Below are positions 36,301-45,247 of a stretch of 64,000 nt of DNA, in pieces. The DNA is from Pseudomonadota bacterium (lineage in GTDB: Bacteria; Myxococcota_A; UBA796; UBA9615), in contig JAAESI010000038.1 of assembly GCA_024229515.1 (NCBI GenBank), positions 1 through 64,000 on the forward strand, in the 5' to 3' direction. Position numbers and translations under genes: made by a program. A model generated the notes under the pieces. It was given only the letters and a program-made list of their open reading frames with translations, had not been told where the DNA came from and ran no database searches. The first letter of the stretch is position 1; the number at the start of each line of letters is the position of its first letter.

Positions 36301-36520
36301 CATGCCGGCCCTCGCCGAACTGGACGGCCTCGTCGAGTTGGAGCTGGAGGGGCTGCCCGTCACCGATCAAGGCGTGCTGAAGCTGACCGCGCTGGAGGAT
36401 CTGGAGCGGCTCAACATCGGCGCCACCCGCATCACCGAGTTCGGGGCCCAGCAGCTGGGTCAGAGCCTGGAAGATTGCGAGATCAGCCGGGTCGGGTACG
36501 AAGCGCCGGACCTTGAGTAG
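33338..36520 (+). CDS. Long leucine-rich-repeat lipoprotein
   Basis: The 1060-residue protein appears exported: a hydrophobic segment leads to LLGGCGG (lipobox-like, Cys about residue 45). The start is uncertain; GTG at 33338 gives a long pre-signal region, and GTG codons at 33386 and 33404 give more normal signals. A non-repeat region of about 300 residues follows. Then come roughly 28-30 LRRs of ~23-24 residues with consensus LxxLxLxxTxVTDAGLxHLAxL, the plant/bacterial ribonuclease-inhibitor-like type common in Planctomycetes and Myxococcota. LRR solenoids bind proteins. It may belong with the propeller genes upstream. Confidence 0.85.
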   Translation: MEEVRHLEVVGIHKKEVFRARTVVNPPSLVSQLACGVLLALLGGCGGEPSSIALPPPPELDPVIAETVREFKLARVVDDMEAAERAQTQLLALYRSSGDEDSAREIARHLESGLQRIGREGRDGTYERVRVSDATTAVRTRVAADAAFFDARRYACPYEGLGLAWLTASDQDYRQWKGDYRDPLAVDGGLRLTKGKLLAQIHIEAGREGEARAVVDGLQRRYPDDAEVQALAAQLEHVAPVQAAMERRAEIGVAASVGLDLVSLDPAAAAAALARVPSPPSVARLTWGQLCDAAVGTALNAAVGDTLVLVLARDAGPPDGDCVRRIDADLTLRLEHADAAVLQSLGTQPRAVGIDLTNTPVGDDAIVYIDAPKLRSLVLRGTRVGSRGLKSMAIPPTLERVDLWGTPTGTSGVLAIVERAARLKSLDIGSTGAGEGVLPPIAGLQALQKLELYELELGDAGLEPLRGHVALAELGLGATDITDDGLESLGTLPSLRSLELALTSVGDDGMIHVARAHGLQQLGLGSTGVGDRGLQELADLPDLRGLYLGLTRVTDAGMEHVGRMGALRELVLGETAVGNDGLAHLSRLSELQHLELWHTAIGSDAAPHLAAMTSLVSLSVGATTINDEALAQLGSLTRLERLDLWQTPTSAAGLSHLGAANLRELDLKHTYADDAALKEIARFGDLIELELGDTRVTDAGLQHVAGLSKLRRLGLRGTEVEGEGLAHLSGLTDLRALHLGVTGVDDAALAHVAGLSELRDLDLRATSVGDAGLAHVAGLRQLRRIWLDGTEVTDAGLAHLAGATDLEELGLFGTAITDAGLGSLASLRRVCSLDLRSTQVTGAGFGALGDMLGLQQLLLAESRVGDEATPFLSGLPSLQELELGGTAVTDAGLQSLGCPQSLLILDLWMTAVGDAGMAAMGRCTSLEATDLSGSRVTDAGLAALGKLDRLDSLELGATKVTDAGLAHLAELDALAELEIWFTGVTDAGMPALAELDGLVELELEGLPVTDQGVLKLTALEDLERLNIGATRITEFGAQQLGQSLEDCEISRVGYEAPDLE

Positions 36521-36561
36521 TCCCCCGCGCGACCTGATGGCTTGCCCGTGCGGCCTCGTCG

Positions 36562-39500
36562 CTACTGAATGAGGAACCAGCCCTCTTCCCACCCGATGGT
36601 GACGCCACCGCCGGTCTCGATCTCGGCGACGAACTCATCGGGGAGCACGTAGGCCGCGGGGAGCGCGCCGAGGTCGCCCGAGGTCAGCCCCGTGATGCCC
36701 GCGACCTCGCTGTCGGCCGCGGTCGTGGACCAGAGGTAGAAGGCTGACTGGGAGCCTGCCGCGGGCCAACCGGTGGAGCCGCCGCAGTTGCCGTTGGTGC
36801 CCGGGCTGAGGTTGAAGGCGTTGTCCGCCGGGTCCTCGATCCAGGCTTCGTGGCCGTTGGAGGAGCCGCCAGCGAGGTCGTAGTTGTCGTCGTCGGCGGT
36901 GCTGGCGACGAGGCGGGACGCCGACGAGAGCTGCGTCACGTGCGTCTGGATGCGGTCTTCCTCGCCGTCGGTGAGCGTGTCGTAGGTGCCGAAGCTGAAG
37001 TAGAAGCCGCCCCAACTCGTGCCGCCGTCGGTGATGACGAGGTCCGTCTCGAGCCCCGCGAACGGGTAGTAGGTCAGCAGGTCGTCCTCGCACTTGTAGG
37101 CCGGGTTGCTGTCGGAGTACTCCGCGGCGTAGATGCGGCCGACATCGTAGGGCTGGAGCTTCATCCAGCCGCCGCCGTCGGTGGTCATGTCGCACCACAC
37201 GCGCATGGAGTCGCCGCCGTCGTCGAAGTCGACCCAGTACAGGCCGTCGGGGGAGGCGTTGTCAGCGGCGTAGATGGCGGCGCAGTCGAGCGCGGGGCAG
37301 TCCTCGCCGTGGCCCGCGACCTCGCTGGCGAAGCCGTCATCGACGGAGCCGTTGCAGTCGTTGTCGCTGCCGTCGCAGATCTCGAGCGCGCCCGGGGTGG
37401 CGGTGTGGGTGTCGTCGCAGTCGGTGTCGCACAGCAGGGAGCCGTCGCCGTCCTTGTCGAGCTCGTCGGCGGGGAGGAACTGAGCGGCCCAGTTGGTGCG
37501 GGTGTTGTCCGTGTCGGGCGCCATCGCGACGGCCGAGTGGGGGGGCACGCTCTCCACCCCGACGGTAGGCATCTGGTAGCTGTCCAGGAAGGGGTCCTGG
37601 CGATCGGCCTGGGTGACGTGGACTTCGATCAGGCCGGACTCGTGCAGGTGCAGCTGCACGGTGACCGTCTCGGCGGTCGGGCCGGAGCCGTGCTCGAAGA
37701 AGGGCACGTCGGTGAAGTCGAGGACGAAGACCTGGTCGGGCGTCACGCCCTGGGTCTCGTAGCTGATGGTGCCGCCGTCGTCGGGGTTCAGGTCGGACCA
37801 CCAAAACGCGATGAAGCTGTTGAGGTCGTCGTCTTCCCCCAGATGCATCGGCCGGGCGAAGGTCTCGTGCTCGGCACCGTCGAAGTTCACGAAGCCGTTG
37901 CTGCGCACGTACACGTCCGGGAACGCCGTGCCCGCGAAGGGGAAGTCGAAGCCCATCGGGATGGCCGCGCTGGTCTCGTCGTCGTCCATCGTCAGGGTCG
38001 TGGGGGCTGACAGGGTGCGGGGGGCGAACGCCGGGCCGGTGTCGTCGGAGGTGGAGACGGCGTAGTCGAGCCCGTCGCCCACGAAGCCGGCGAAGCCGTC
38101 GCAGTCGTTGTCCTCGCCGTCGCAGATCTCGGCGGCGCCGTCGTAGGTGTCGGAGTTGCCGTCGTCGCAGTCGCCGTCGCACTCGGCCTGGCCGTCGGTG
38201 TCGTCGTCGGTCTCGTCGCCGCTGAGGCTCCCGTCGCAGTCGGTGTCGAGGCCGTCGCAGCCCTCGTCGGCGCCGGGGAACACGGTGTCGTTCCCGTCGT
38301 CGCAGTCCTCGCCGCAGACGGCGGAGAAGGTGTCGCTGTCGCCGTCGGTCAACTCGTCGGTGCCGGCGTCGCAGTCGTTGTCCTGGGCGTCGCAGATCTC
38401 GGGGTTGCCGGGGAAGTTGGCGATGTCGGTGTCGTCGCAGTCGCCGTCGCACTCGGTGACGCCGTCGGTGTCGTCGTCGATCTCTTCGGCGCTCAGGAGG
38501 GTGTCGCAGTCGTTGTCGGCGTCGTCGCAGACCTCGGTGTTGCCGGTCCAGTTGTTGATGTCGGTGTCGTCGCAGTCGCCCGCGCACTCGGTCTGGCCGT
38601 CGGTGTCGTCGTCGATCTCTTCGCCGCCGAGGAAGGTGTCGCAGTCGTTGTCGGCGTCGTCGCAGACCTCGACGTTGCCGGGGTAGTTGGCGTCGTCGCT
38701 GTCGTCGCAGTCGGCGCAGGACAGGGAGCCGTCGACGTCGGCGTCGACCTCGCCGGCGAGGTCCGCGTCGGCCAGCGTGTTGCAGTCGTTGTCGAGGCCG
38801 TCGCACAGCTCGGTGTTGCCCAGGTAGTTGGTGGCGTTGGTGTCGTCGCAGTCGCCGTCGCACTCGGCCTGCCCGTCGCCGTCGTCGTCGATCTCCTCGG
38901 CGCCCAGGAGGGTGTCGCAGTCGTTGTCCTGGGAGTCGCAGATCTCCGGGTTGCCGGGGAAGTTCTGGTCGTCGGCGTCGTCGCAGTCGGCGCAGGACAG
39001 AGAGCCGTCGGTGTCGAGATCGACCTCGTCGCCTTCGGCCGTCGTGGAGGCGTCGCAGTCGTTGTCGGCGCCGTCGCACAGCTCGGGGTTGCCGATGAAG
39101 TTGTCGGCGTCGGCGTCGTTGCAGTCGCCCTCGCACTCGGTCATCCCGTCGGCGTCGTCGTCGATCTCTTCGGCGCTGAGGAGGGTGTCGCAGTCGTTGT
39201 CGGAGCCGTCGCAGACCTCGGTGTTGCCGGGGAAGTTGGCGTCGTCATCGTCGTCGCAGTCGTCGCAGCTGAGGGAGCCGTCGCTGTCGTTGTCGATCTC
39301 CCCGTCGGCGTCCGCGTCGGCCAGCGAGTTGCAGTCGTTGTCGGCTCCGTCGCAGGCCTCGGTGTTGCCGGAGAAGTTGGCGTCGTCTTCGTCGTCGCAG
39401 TCGTCGTCGCACTCGGTCTGGCCGTCGCCGTCGTCGTCGATCTCATCGCCGCTGAGCTCGCCGTCGCAGTCGTTGTCCTGGCCGTCGCACAGCTCGGAGT

Positions 39501-39741
39501 TGCCGGGGAAGTTCTGGTCGTCCTCGTCGTCGCAGTCGACGTCGGCGGTCGAGCCGTCGCCGTCGTTGTCGGCGGGGCCGGAGTCGTCGTCGTCGCCGCT
39601 GTCGTCGTCGTCGGTGGCGTCGTCGTCGTCGCCGACAGCGGTGTCGTCGTCGTCGTCGGGGAGGGCTGAGCTGTCGTCGTCGTCGTCCGGACAACCGGCG
39701 AGCAGGAACGAAAGCGCGAGCAGAATCAGGAATCGATGCAT
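36562..39741 (-). CDS. MopE-repeat lipoprotein with fibrinogen-like C-terminus
   Basis: This 1059-residue surface lipoprotein has lipobox LAGC (Cys17) followed by Asp-rich linkers. About fourteen repeats of the MopE putative metal-binding type follow (ELCDGQDNDCDGELSG, DGDGQTECDDDCDD), which likely bind calcium through the many Asp side chains. A mid domain (AAIPMGFDFPFAGTAFPDVY) precedes another CDGSDNDCNG unit and a fibrinogen-like/fibrillar-collagen-type segment (RVWCDMTTDGGGWMKL). Such proteins are typical of myxobacteria and relatives. Long antisense frames here result from the GAC/GTC codon bias. It is divergent from the DUF1801 gene. Confidence 0.88.
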   Translation of the reverse strand: MHRFLILLALSFLLAGCPDDDDDSSALPDDDDDTAVGDDDDATDDDDSGDDDDSGPADNDGDGSTADVDCDDEDDQNFPGNSELCDGQDNDCDGELSGDEIDDDGDGQTECDDDCDDEDDANFSGNTEACDGADNDCNSLADADADGEIDNDSDGSLSCDDCDDDDDANFPGNTEVCDGSDNDCDTLLSAEEIDDDADGMTECEGDCNDADADNFIGNPELCDGADNDCDASTTAEGDEVDLDTDGSLSCADCDDADDQNFPGNPEICDSQDNDCDTLLGAEEIDDDGDGQAECDGDCDDTNATNYLGNTELCDGLDNDCNTLADADLAGEVDADVDGSLSCADCDDSDDANYPGNVEVCDDADNDCDTFLGGEEIDDDTDGQTECAGDCDDTDINNWTGNTEVCDDADNDCDTLLSAEEIDDDTDGVTECDGDCDDTDIANFPGNPEICDAQDNDCDAGTDELTDGDSDTFSAVCGEDCDDGNDTVFPGADEGCDGLDTDCDGSLSGDETDDDTDGQAECDGDCDDGNSDTYDGAAEICDGEDNDCDGFAGFVGDGLDYAVSTSDDTGPAFAPRTLSAPTTLTMDDDETSAAIPMGFDFPFAGTAFPDVYVRSNGFVNFDGAEHETFARPMHLGEDDDLNSFIAFWWSDLNPDDGGTISYETQGVTPDQVFVLDFTDVPFFEHGSGPTAETVTVQLHLHESGLIEVHVTQADRQDPFLDSYQMPTVGVESVPPHSAVAMAPDTDNTRTNWAAQFLPADELDKDGDGSLLCDTDCDDTHTATPGALEICDGSDNDCNGSVDDGFASEVAGHGEDCPALDCAAIYAADNASPDGLYWVDFDDGGDSMRVWCDMTTDGGGWMKLQPYDVGRIYAAEYSDSNPAYKCEDDLLTYYPFAGLETDLVITDGGTSWGGFYFSFGTYDTLTDGEEDRIQTHVTQLSSASRLVASTADDDNYDLAGGSSNGHEAWIEDPADNAFNLSPGTNGNCGGSTGWPAAGSQSAFYLWSTTAADSEVAGITGLTSGDLGALPAAYVLPDEFVAEIETGGGVTIGWEEGWFLIQ

Positions 39742-39815
39742 GAGCCCTCCCTAGGCAGCCGAGCGAGCTTAGTTGGTTTGGTCTTGGTTTGCGGATGGCG
39801 GCGCGATGACAGGTC

Positions 39816-39821
39816 TATCCT
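39816..39821 (+). promoter_or_regulatory. Possible -10 element TATCCT
   Basis: TATCCT lies seven bases before the ATG at 39829 with no Shine-Dalgarno between, so the DUF1801 gene could be transcribed as a leaderless mRNA. No good -35 is visible at normal spacing. Confidence 0.25.
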
Positions 39822-39828
39822 CGGCCCC

Positions 39829-40218
39829 ATGACGGACCCCACGTTCGGTGCGTTCGCCGACCTCCTCGCCATCACCGCCGAGCCCACGCGGCCAATCACC
39901 ACGGCGCTGCGCGAGCTCGTGCTCGACGTCGATCGAGACACCGTCGAGGTCGTGCGACTGGGCGACCGCGCCTCCACGTTCGGAGTCGGCCCCAAGAAGA
40001 TGAGCGAGGGCTACGCGTACGTCCTGCCCTACAGCAAGTGGGTCAACCTGGGCTTCTACAAGGGGGCGTGGCTCGAGGACCCGGCCGGTTTGATGCAGGG
40101 CACAGGGGCGAAGATGCGGCACATCAAGGTGCGCTCGGTGGACGAGGTGGGACGGCCGGAGGTCCGAGCCCTGGTGGTCGCGGCCCTCGCAGAGCGGAAG
40201 GCAGCGCTGGCGGGTTAG
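39829..40218 (+). CDS. DUF1801-family protein
   Basis: The 129-residue cytoplasmic protein matches the DUF1801/YdhG group in size and in motifs such as AYVLPYSKWVNLGFYKG and a late MRHIKVRS. The structural family has a helix-beta fold; function is unclear, though some members are linked to iron or phage stress. I chose ATG 39829 (MTDPTFGAF): the upstream extension of the frame encodes non-conserved sequence antisense to the MopE gene start. It ends just before the 51-bp tandem array. Confidence 0.75.
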   Translation: MTDPTFGAFADLLAITAEPTRPITTALRELVLDVDRDTVEVVRLGDRASTFGVGPKKMSEGYAYVLPYSKWVNLGFYKGAWLEDPAGLMQGTGAKMRHIKVRSVDEVGRPEVRALVVAALAERKAALAG

Positions 40219-40249
40219 GACTGCGGGCCGGAGCGTCCCACGCCAGGCA

Positions 40250-40450
40250 CCCGCCATTCCGTGGGGACATGCCGTATGTGTCCGCGATCTGTCGCGTGGA
40301 CCCGCCATTCCGTGGGGACATGCCGTATGTGTCCGCGATCTGTCGCGTGGACCCGCCATTCCGTGGGGACATGCCGTATGTGTCCGCGATCTGGCGCGTG
40401 TTCCCGCCACGTGGCGTCTACATGGCGTATGTCGCCGCCATCTGTCCGAC
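40250..40450. repeat. 51-bp tandem repeat, three good copies and one degenerate
   Basis: CCCGCCATTCC begins at 40250, 40301 and 40352, an exact 51-bp period, and a degenerate fourth unit starts at 40403. Units contain an imperfect inverted element (GGACATGCCGTATGTGTCC). Since 51 is a multiple of three, all frames stay open through the array and produce artefactual 17-residue peptide repeats on both strands. It fills most of the gap between the convergent DUF1801 and large-lipoprotein genes. Confidence 0.85.
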
Positions 40451-40452
40451 CC

Positions 40453-43400
40453 CTAGCGGCGGGGGAACGCCTCGTAGTTCCACAACTGTGGCCCCCGAAG
40501 CGCCAACCGAAGCGAGTCGAAGACCATCTCCCCGTCCCGTTCGCCCTGTAGGAAGAACTGGAACACCACCGTGTCGACCAGCTCGAGCTCTCCCGTGCGG
40601 AAGTTGCGCACGTCGAAGTTCGAGTGCTGGGCGGCGACCTGCAGGGGGGCGAACCGGTACGACCAGGCCTGGTCCGGGTCGTCCACCACCACGCCGTCGT
40701 CCAGCACCCGGCCGGGCATGATCACGCCGAAGTGGAGCTCCGCATTGGCGAGGTCGTCGGGCCAGGTCAGCGGGATCTCCACGCCGCCCTCGGCGTCGAC
40801 CATCGTCAGCATCGGCAACGTCGTCTGGAGCAGATCGGCGGGCGGTCCCGCGGGCACGGCACAGTGGAAGAAGCCGCCGTCGGAGGTGCCGACGATGTCG
40901 CCGATCAGGTCCTCCCAGGAGACCGACGTCGCCACCTTGTAGAGCCCCGGCTGATCCACCGGAATCATCGGACGCCCGCGCGCGATGCCCAGCCGGTTGG
41001 CGGTGGCGTTCACGTCGATGACCTCGCCGTCGGGCTTGGTCACCACCCAGTGCGCGTCCGCGTGCACCGCCGGCGCGACCATGCCGCCCAGCCCCATCAC
41101 CTCCCCGACCTCCAGCGTGTCGTGGGTGTCCTGGCCGAAGAAGATCCGGTGGTCGCGGTCCATCGTCTCGATCAACGGTCGGGCCCCCGGTGCGACGATC
41201 CCGGTGGCGGCGCCGTCCCGCGGAGCCACGGTGATGGAGGAGCCGTAGGCGTCGTAGTGGTTGACCCCGGTCTGGTGGTCCTTGAGCACGACGCCGGCCT
41301 GTACCCGATAGAAGTCGCCCGGCAGGTCGCCCGTGTCCGAGGTGTTGAAGTGCCCGCCGAAGCGGTTGGGGGAGGCCAGCCAGTACAGCCCGATGGCGTC
41401 GCTCTCGAACGCCGACGTCATCACGCTGAAGCCCGGGCGCACGATGCCGAGGTAGACGTAGGCGTCCAGTCCGTTGTTCTCGGGGAAGTTGAAGGGGTGG
41501 TACCGGCCGTCGCCGAGGGGGGCGATCGGGAGCTCGTCGGAGTGCGCCGCGTCCGCCGGGAACCAGGCCGCTGAGTCCGCCGAGATCTGCACGACGTCGT
41601 GGAGGTACTCCCACTCGTTCTGCGCCAACTGCAGCGTCGGCGGCGGCATGACCGTCGAGTGCTTCAGCCCCTCGCGAAGGCGCCGGGCGAGCTCCGGATC
41701 GTCCACGCCGATGCTGACGTGCGGCTCGATGATCGACTCTTTGAAGCCGTTGGCCTGCACGAACAGGGTGTCCTCGGCCGCGTAGGGGACGAACGTGTCG
41801 GGCACCGCCCCCGGCTTGAACGGCAGGAACGCCGCGTGGGCGTCGATCCGCTTGTCGAACTGCGTGACCGCCCCCATCCAGTCGCCGTCGTTCTTGAGGT
41901 TGTGGGGCGAGCTGCGCGTGCCGTGCAGCCGCACCGTCCCCGACTCGACCGGCGCGATCACGGACGACGAGGTCTGCTCGCCCATCCAGAGCGTGCCGCC
42001 CCCGTCGCGGTAGATCGCGGTCGCGGTGCTGAAGTACTCGCCCGTCTCCTCGAACCGGATGGGCGGCGTGTCGTAGGGGACGAAGTGGCCGTAGCGGTTG
42101 GCGGTGCCGCGCCCCGTCCACGTGACCAGGCGCGCCGGATCGCTGTTGGGCCAGTAGTCGACGCGGACCTCGACCTCGGCCGGCATCGGCGGGTTCAGGT
42201 TCACCTTCGCGGGGTAGGTCTCCCCGACGAGGAACGGCGTGCCGGGCTTGACCGACGTCGAGAAGCTGAGCGCCCGCGCGCTCCACAGCCGGTACGTGCC
42301 GCCGCCCTCGAAGTCGCGCCCGAACCGATCCTTCATCCGCGCCGTGAGCCGAATCGTGTACTCGCCGGTCTCGGACAGATCGACGGTCCAGCCGTGCGCC
42401 TCGTCGTCGTCCATGCCCGGCGGCGGAGGCGTCATCGGGACCTCCTGCCCGTCTGGCCCGTAGACGACGAAGTCCATCTCCATGCGGTTGGAGATGTCCA
42501 GGTAGTGGCGGATTACGGCGGGGATGACGTCATAGCCGCCATCGACCGCGGCGATGGAGGGCTCGGGGAACAGGGAGGGGAACTGCGGGGCGATCTCGTG
42601 CTCGCCCGGGGGGAGGATGAACTTCCGGGGGAAGCCCGCCCGGGACACCAGGCCGACCTTGCCCGCGTCCTCGTCGCTGAGGATGCCCACCTGGCCCCGG
42701 TAGTTGCGGAGCGTGGCGAGCATGATCGGCAGTCGGGGCGTAGCCGCGGGGCCCACCTGGACCAGCGGGAGCACCTGCTCGTCCTGGGTGTTCGCGTTGT
42801 CCCCGAAGTTGTCGATCATGATCGGGTCGGGGATCCCCTCGACGCGCGCAAAGACGATGACGCGGGGCCGATACCAGCCGATGGGCGTGTCGCCGGGGAG
42901 CTGGACTTCGAGCCGCCCCTCGACGTGCTGGACGGTGTAGCGCGTGTTGTCCGCGGGGAGGCGGTGAGACTGGATCGCCTCGAACGGCGTGCCGTCCTTG
43001 CCGTGGATCGCCAGCAGCGTGGGCCACCCGTTGAAGCGCTCGATGGGGATGCCGGTGGTGGTCATCCGGTGGGTCGTGGCGATGGTGCTCATGCCCGAGC
43101 GGTAGACGCCGTCGGCGTCGTGCTTCATCTCGGCGTAGACGGCGACGATGAGCTCTTCGAACTCGCCGAACTTGGCCTTGTGCCGGGTGAGGTCCACGTC
43201 GAGGGCGTAGTTGAGGGCCCACGTGCCGTTGGGGTCGGCGCTGAGGGGGGCGCCCCAGGCGGTGCCGGACCAGAAGAAGGGTTGGAGGGTGGTCTGGAAG
43301 CGGAAGGGGTCGGCTTCGGTGCCGGTGCCGTTGTCGAGGGAGCTGAGGTCGAGGTCTTCATCGTAGCAGGCGGGCGAGGGGATGGCCGCGACGACAATCA

Positions 43401-43464
43401 GGGCCAGGAAGGCAGCGGGGAGACGGGGAGACGGAGAGACGGGGAGCTTTCGGGGGGACAGCAT
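40453..43464 (-). CDS. Large lipoprotein paired with a triheme cytochrome (module 2)
   Basis: This 1003-residue paralogue of the proteins at 136-3291 and 45248-48526 is closest to the former: the C-terminal ends read QLWNYEAF here and RLYNYRAL there. The signal is MLSPRKLP..., with a likely lipobox ending in SPAC (Cys33). The stretch SPSPRLP near the start comes from a GAGACGG microsatellite-like run. Ig-like beta segments run throughout and no heme motif is present. Its start overlaps the cytochrome gene's stop by one base (TGATG), as in module 1. Function unknown; it is inferred to act with the cytochrome. Confidence 0.8.
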   Translation of the reverse strand: MLSPRKLPVSPSPRLPAAFLALIVVAAIPSPACYDEDLDLSSLDNGTGTEADPFRFQTTLQPFFWSGTAWGAPLSADPNGTWALNYALDVDLTRHKAKFGEFEELIVAVYAEMKHDADGVYRSGMSTIATTHRMTTTGIPIERFNGWPTLLAIHGKDGTPFEAIQSHRLPADNTRYTVQHVEGRLEVQLPGDTPIGWYRPRVIVFARVEGIPDPIMIDNFGDNANTQDEQVLPLVQVGPAATPRLPIMLATLRNYRGQVGILSDEDAGKVGLVSRAGFPRKFILPPGEHEIAPQFPSLFPEPSIAAVDGGYDVIPAVIRHYLDISNRMEMDFVVYGPDGQEVPMTPPPPGMDDDEAHGWTVDLSETGEYTIRLTARMKDRFGRDFEGGGTYRLWSARALSFSTSVKPGTPFLVGETYPAKVNLNPPMPAEVEVRVDYWPNSDPARLVTWTGRGTANRYGHFVPYDTPPIRFEETGEYFSTATAIYRDGGGTLWMGEQTSSSVIAPVESGTVRLHGTRSSPHNLKNDGDWMGAVTQFDKRIDAHAAFLPFKPGAVPDTFVPYAAEDTLFVQANGFKESIIEPHVSIGVDDPELARRLREGLKHSTVMPPPTLQLAQNEWEYLHDVVQISADSAAWFPADAAHSDELPIAPLGDGRYHPFNFPENNGLDAYVYLGIVRPGFSVMTSAFESDAIGLYWLASPNRFGGHFNTSDTGDLPGDFYRVQAGVVLKDHQTGVNHYDAYGSSITVAPRDGAATGIVAPGARPLIETMDRDHRIFFGQDTHDTLEVGEVMGLGGMVAPAVHADAHWVVTKPDGEVIDVNATANRLGIARGRPMIPVDQPGLYKVATSVSWEDLIGDIVGTSDGGFFHCAVPAGPPADLLQTTLPMLTMVDAEGGVEIPLTWPDDLANAELHFGVIMPGRVLDDGVVVDDPDQAWSYRFAPLQVAAQHSNFDVRNFRTGELELVDTVVFQFFLQGERDGEMVFDSLRLALRGPQLWNYEAFPRR

Positions 43465-44861
43465 CAGTACCGCCCCGAGATCGGCGGCGTGCCGATCTTC
43501 TGCCCCGGGATTCGCCCCGTCCCCAGCTCGGGTCGGTCGTGGGGCACGAGTTCGTCAAACCGATCGATGTCCTGAATCAACTCGCTGTAATCCTTCGTGA
43601 TTCGGTCCAGCGTAGCCTCATCCATGCGCAGGCCCAGATGGATCTTGTCGTTCATCCTGACGACCATCCGCCGCAGCTCGTCCGCATCCTCCTTGGCGTA
43701 GCGCTCCGCCTCGTAGGTGACCGAGTGGCAGAAGCCGCAGTACTTGACCACGTCACGCACCTTCGTCGCCGCCTCGGCATCCAGGTCCAGCAGGCCGCCG
43801 CTGTTGTCGATCAGCCCTTCGGCTGCCACGAACCGGGTGATCTGGGCGCCCACGTCGGCGCGGTAGAAGTACGGCGACCACCAGCCCATGCGGGTGACGA
43901 TGCCCTGCCAGTCCGCCACCGACCGGGGCTCCCACGCCCGCCACGTGCTCCCGTGGCAGCCCTGGCAGCGCGACCGGAACGTCCAGTGGTCCGAGAACGA
44001 CCGGTTCGACGTCAAGAACTCCGTCAGCCGCGCCCGCTTCTCCGGGGTCAACTCCACCCGCTCGATGTCGACGTGCGTCTCCACCGTCCGCGCCCACGCG
44101 TCGGGGGACTTCACGTAGTACAGCGGCAGCGCCCGCTCGTGGCACCGCCCGCACCAGTCCGCGTGCACCTCGGCGCCCACGTTGCTGACCCGGCTGGCGT
44201 GCGCCGCGCCGAACAGGCCGCCGACCGCGAGCACGCTCAGGGGCACCGCCGCGACCCACCGCAGCAGCTTCCGCGTCCGGCTCCTCCGACGCTTCTTCTT
44301 GAGCACCGGATCGGGGGACTCGGACAGCGCGAAGACCAGCGCCGCGATGCCGGACGTCGCCACCCCCGGGAGCAGCAGCCAGACCGCGTTCTCGTGGATC
44401 CAGAGCATCGTCGGATCCATGTCGCCGTACCACTCGAGCCACCAGTACAGCTCGACCGCAACCCACATGCTCAGCCCCAGCCCCAGCGGGAACGCGGCCG
44501 CCGCGAACGGTCCCAGCGTGGCCGCCGTGACCAGAAGCTTCTGCTTGCCCGAGAGCCGCGACAGCGGGTGGTCCCCGTTCTCCCCCGCGGTCAGGCGGTA
44601 CATCGTGCCCGCGGCAGCCGTCAGCAGCAGCGGCACCGGCCCGAACCGCGCCGCGAGGCGGAACGGCTCGATGAAGTCCGTGCGTGCGTACGGCGCCTGC
44701 GTGTAGTCGGTGGTCCAGTCGCGCACGAGGTTCTCGATGAGCGCCTCGACGTCCCGGGCGAGCACCTGGCCGAACGTGTCCCACACCAGCCACGTCAGCA
44801 GCGCAGCGCTCCAGGCGAGCACATGCAGGCGGCGCTCGTCGGTGGTCCGTTCGGGGGGCAC
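43464..44861 (-). CDS. Triheme c-type membrane cytochrome (module 2)
   Basis: The ~465-residue protein has N-terminal membrane segments (LHVLAWSAALLTWLVW, TAATLGPFAAAAFPLGLGL and others) and an extracytoplasmic part with three heme sites: CGRCH, CQGCH (in CHGSTW) and CGFCH. It is paralogous to the module 1 and module 3 cytochromes with the same order. The start is probably GTG 44861 (PPERTTDE...). An ATG at 44939 would run 44 bases into the small lipoprotein gene and adds a low-complexity leader. It is cotranscribed with the large lipoprotein downstream. Confidence 0.82.
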   Translation of the reverse strand: MPPERTTDERRLHVLAWSAALLTWLVWDTFGQVLARDVEALIENLVRDWTTDYTQAPYARTDFIEPFRLAARFGPVPLLLTAAAGTMYRLTAGENGDHPLSRLSGKQKLLVTAATLGPFAAAAFPLGLGLSMWVAVELYWWLEWYGDMDPTMLWIHENAVWLLLPGVATSGIAALVFALSESPDPVLKKKRRRSRTRKLLRWVAAVPLSVLAVGGLFGAAHASRVSNVGAEVHADWCGRCHERALPLYYVKSPDAWARTVETHVDIERVELTPEKRARLTEFLTSNRSFSDHWTFRSRCQGCHGSTWRAWEPRSVADWQGIVTRMGWWSPYFYRADVGAQITRFVAAEGLIDNSGGLLDLDAEAATKVRDVVKYCGFCHSVTYEAERYAKEDADELRRMVVRMNDKIHLGLRMDEATLDRITKDYSELIQDIDRFDELVPHDRPELGTGRIPGQKIGTPPISGRY

Positions 44862-44895
44862 ATCGTGAGGGTAGCGCGCCGGGATCGGCCGTGGG

Positions 44896-45240
44896 TCAGC
44901 CGCCGATGGTGATCGCGACCTCGGGCCGGCTGTCATCACAGGGCCCCTGGCTGACGGGGACCTCGGCCGACCCGATCGCGCCGCCCGCTCGGGCGATGAT
45001 GAGTACCCGCCCCTCCTGGCCCGAGCATCGCCACACCGTGCAGGACTCGTCGCGGCAGTGGGCGTAGATCGGCTCGTCGGAGCCCACCTGGCAGGTCACC
45101 GAATCAGCCCGCGCGGGCGCGCCGGCGACCCCGGTGTGGATCGTGATCTCTGTCTGCTTGTCGTAGCCGCAGGGCATCTCCCCGATGGCGGGGCATCCGG
45201 TCAGGAGGAGGGCAGCGAAGAGCAGGCAGGTGCGCACCAT
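44896..45240 (-). CDS. Small cysteine-containing lipoprotein
   Basis: The 114-residue exported lipoprotein (lipobox LTGC, Cys16) has several further cysteines (PCGYD, TCQVG, HCRDESCTVWRCSG, PCDD) that could form disulfides. It lies in the minus-strand run between module 3's large lipoprotein (gap 7 bp) and module 2's cytochrome (gap ~34 bp), so it is probably co-expressed with both. No family was recognised. Confidence 0.7.
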   Translation of the reverse strand: MVRTCLLFAALLLTGCPAIGEMPCGYDKQTEITIHTGVAGAPARADSVTCQVGSDEPIYAHCRDESCTVWRCSGQEGRVLIIARAGGAIGSAEVPVSQGPCDDSRPEVAITIGG

Positions 45241-45247
45241 CGGTTCC

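Noticed and set aside
36850..38010. Long open frames antisense to the MopE-repeat lipoprotein and many other genes
   Set aside because: They follow from the GC-rich third codon positions and repetitive Asp codons; their translations are low-complexity and lack any family motif.
43415..43446. GAGACGG microsatellite-like run in the module 2 lipoprotein signal region
   Set aside because: It is a short low-complexity run within a plausible signal sequence, with no sign of frame disruption.
44862..44939. Upstream extension of the module 2 cytochrome
   Set aside because: It overlaps a well-formed lipoprotein gene and encodes a Pro/Arg-rich leader, so the GTG at 44861 is preferred.
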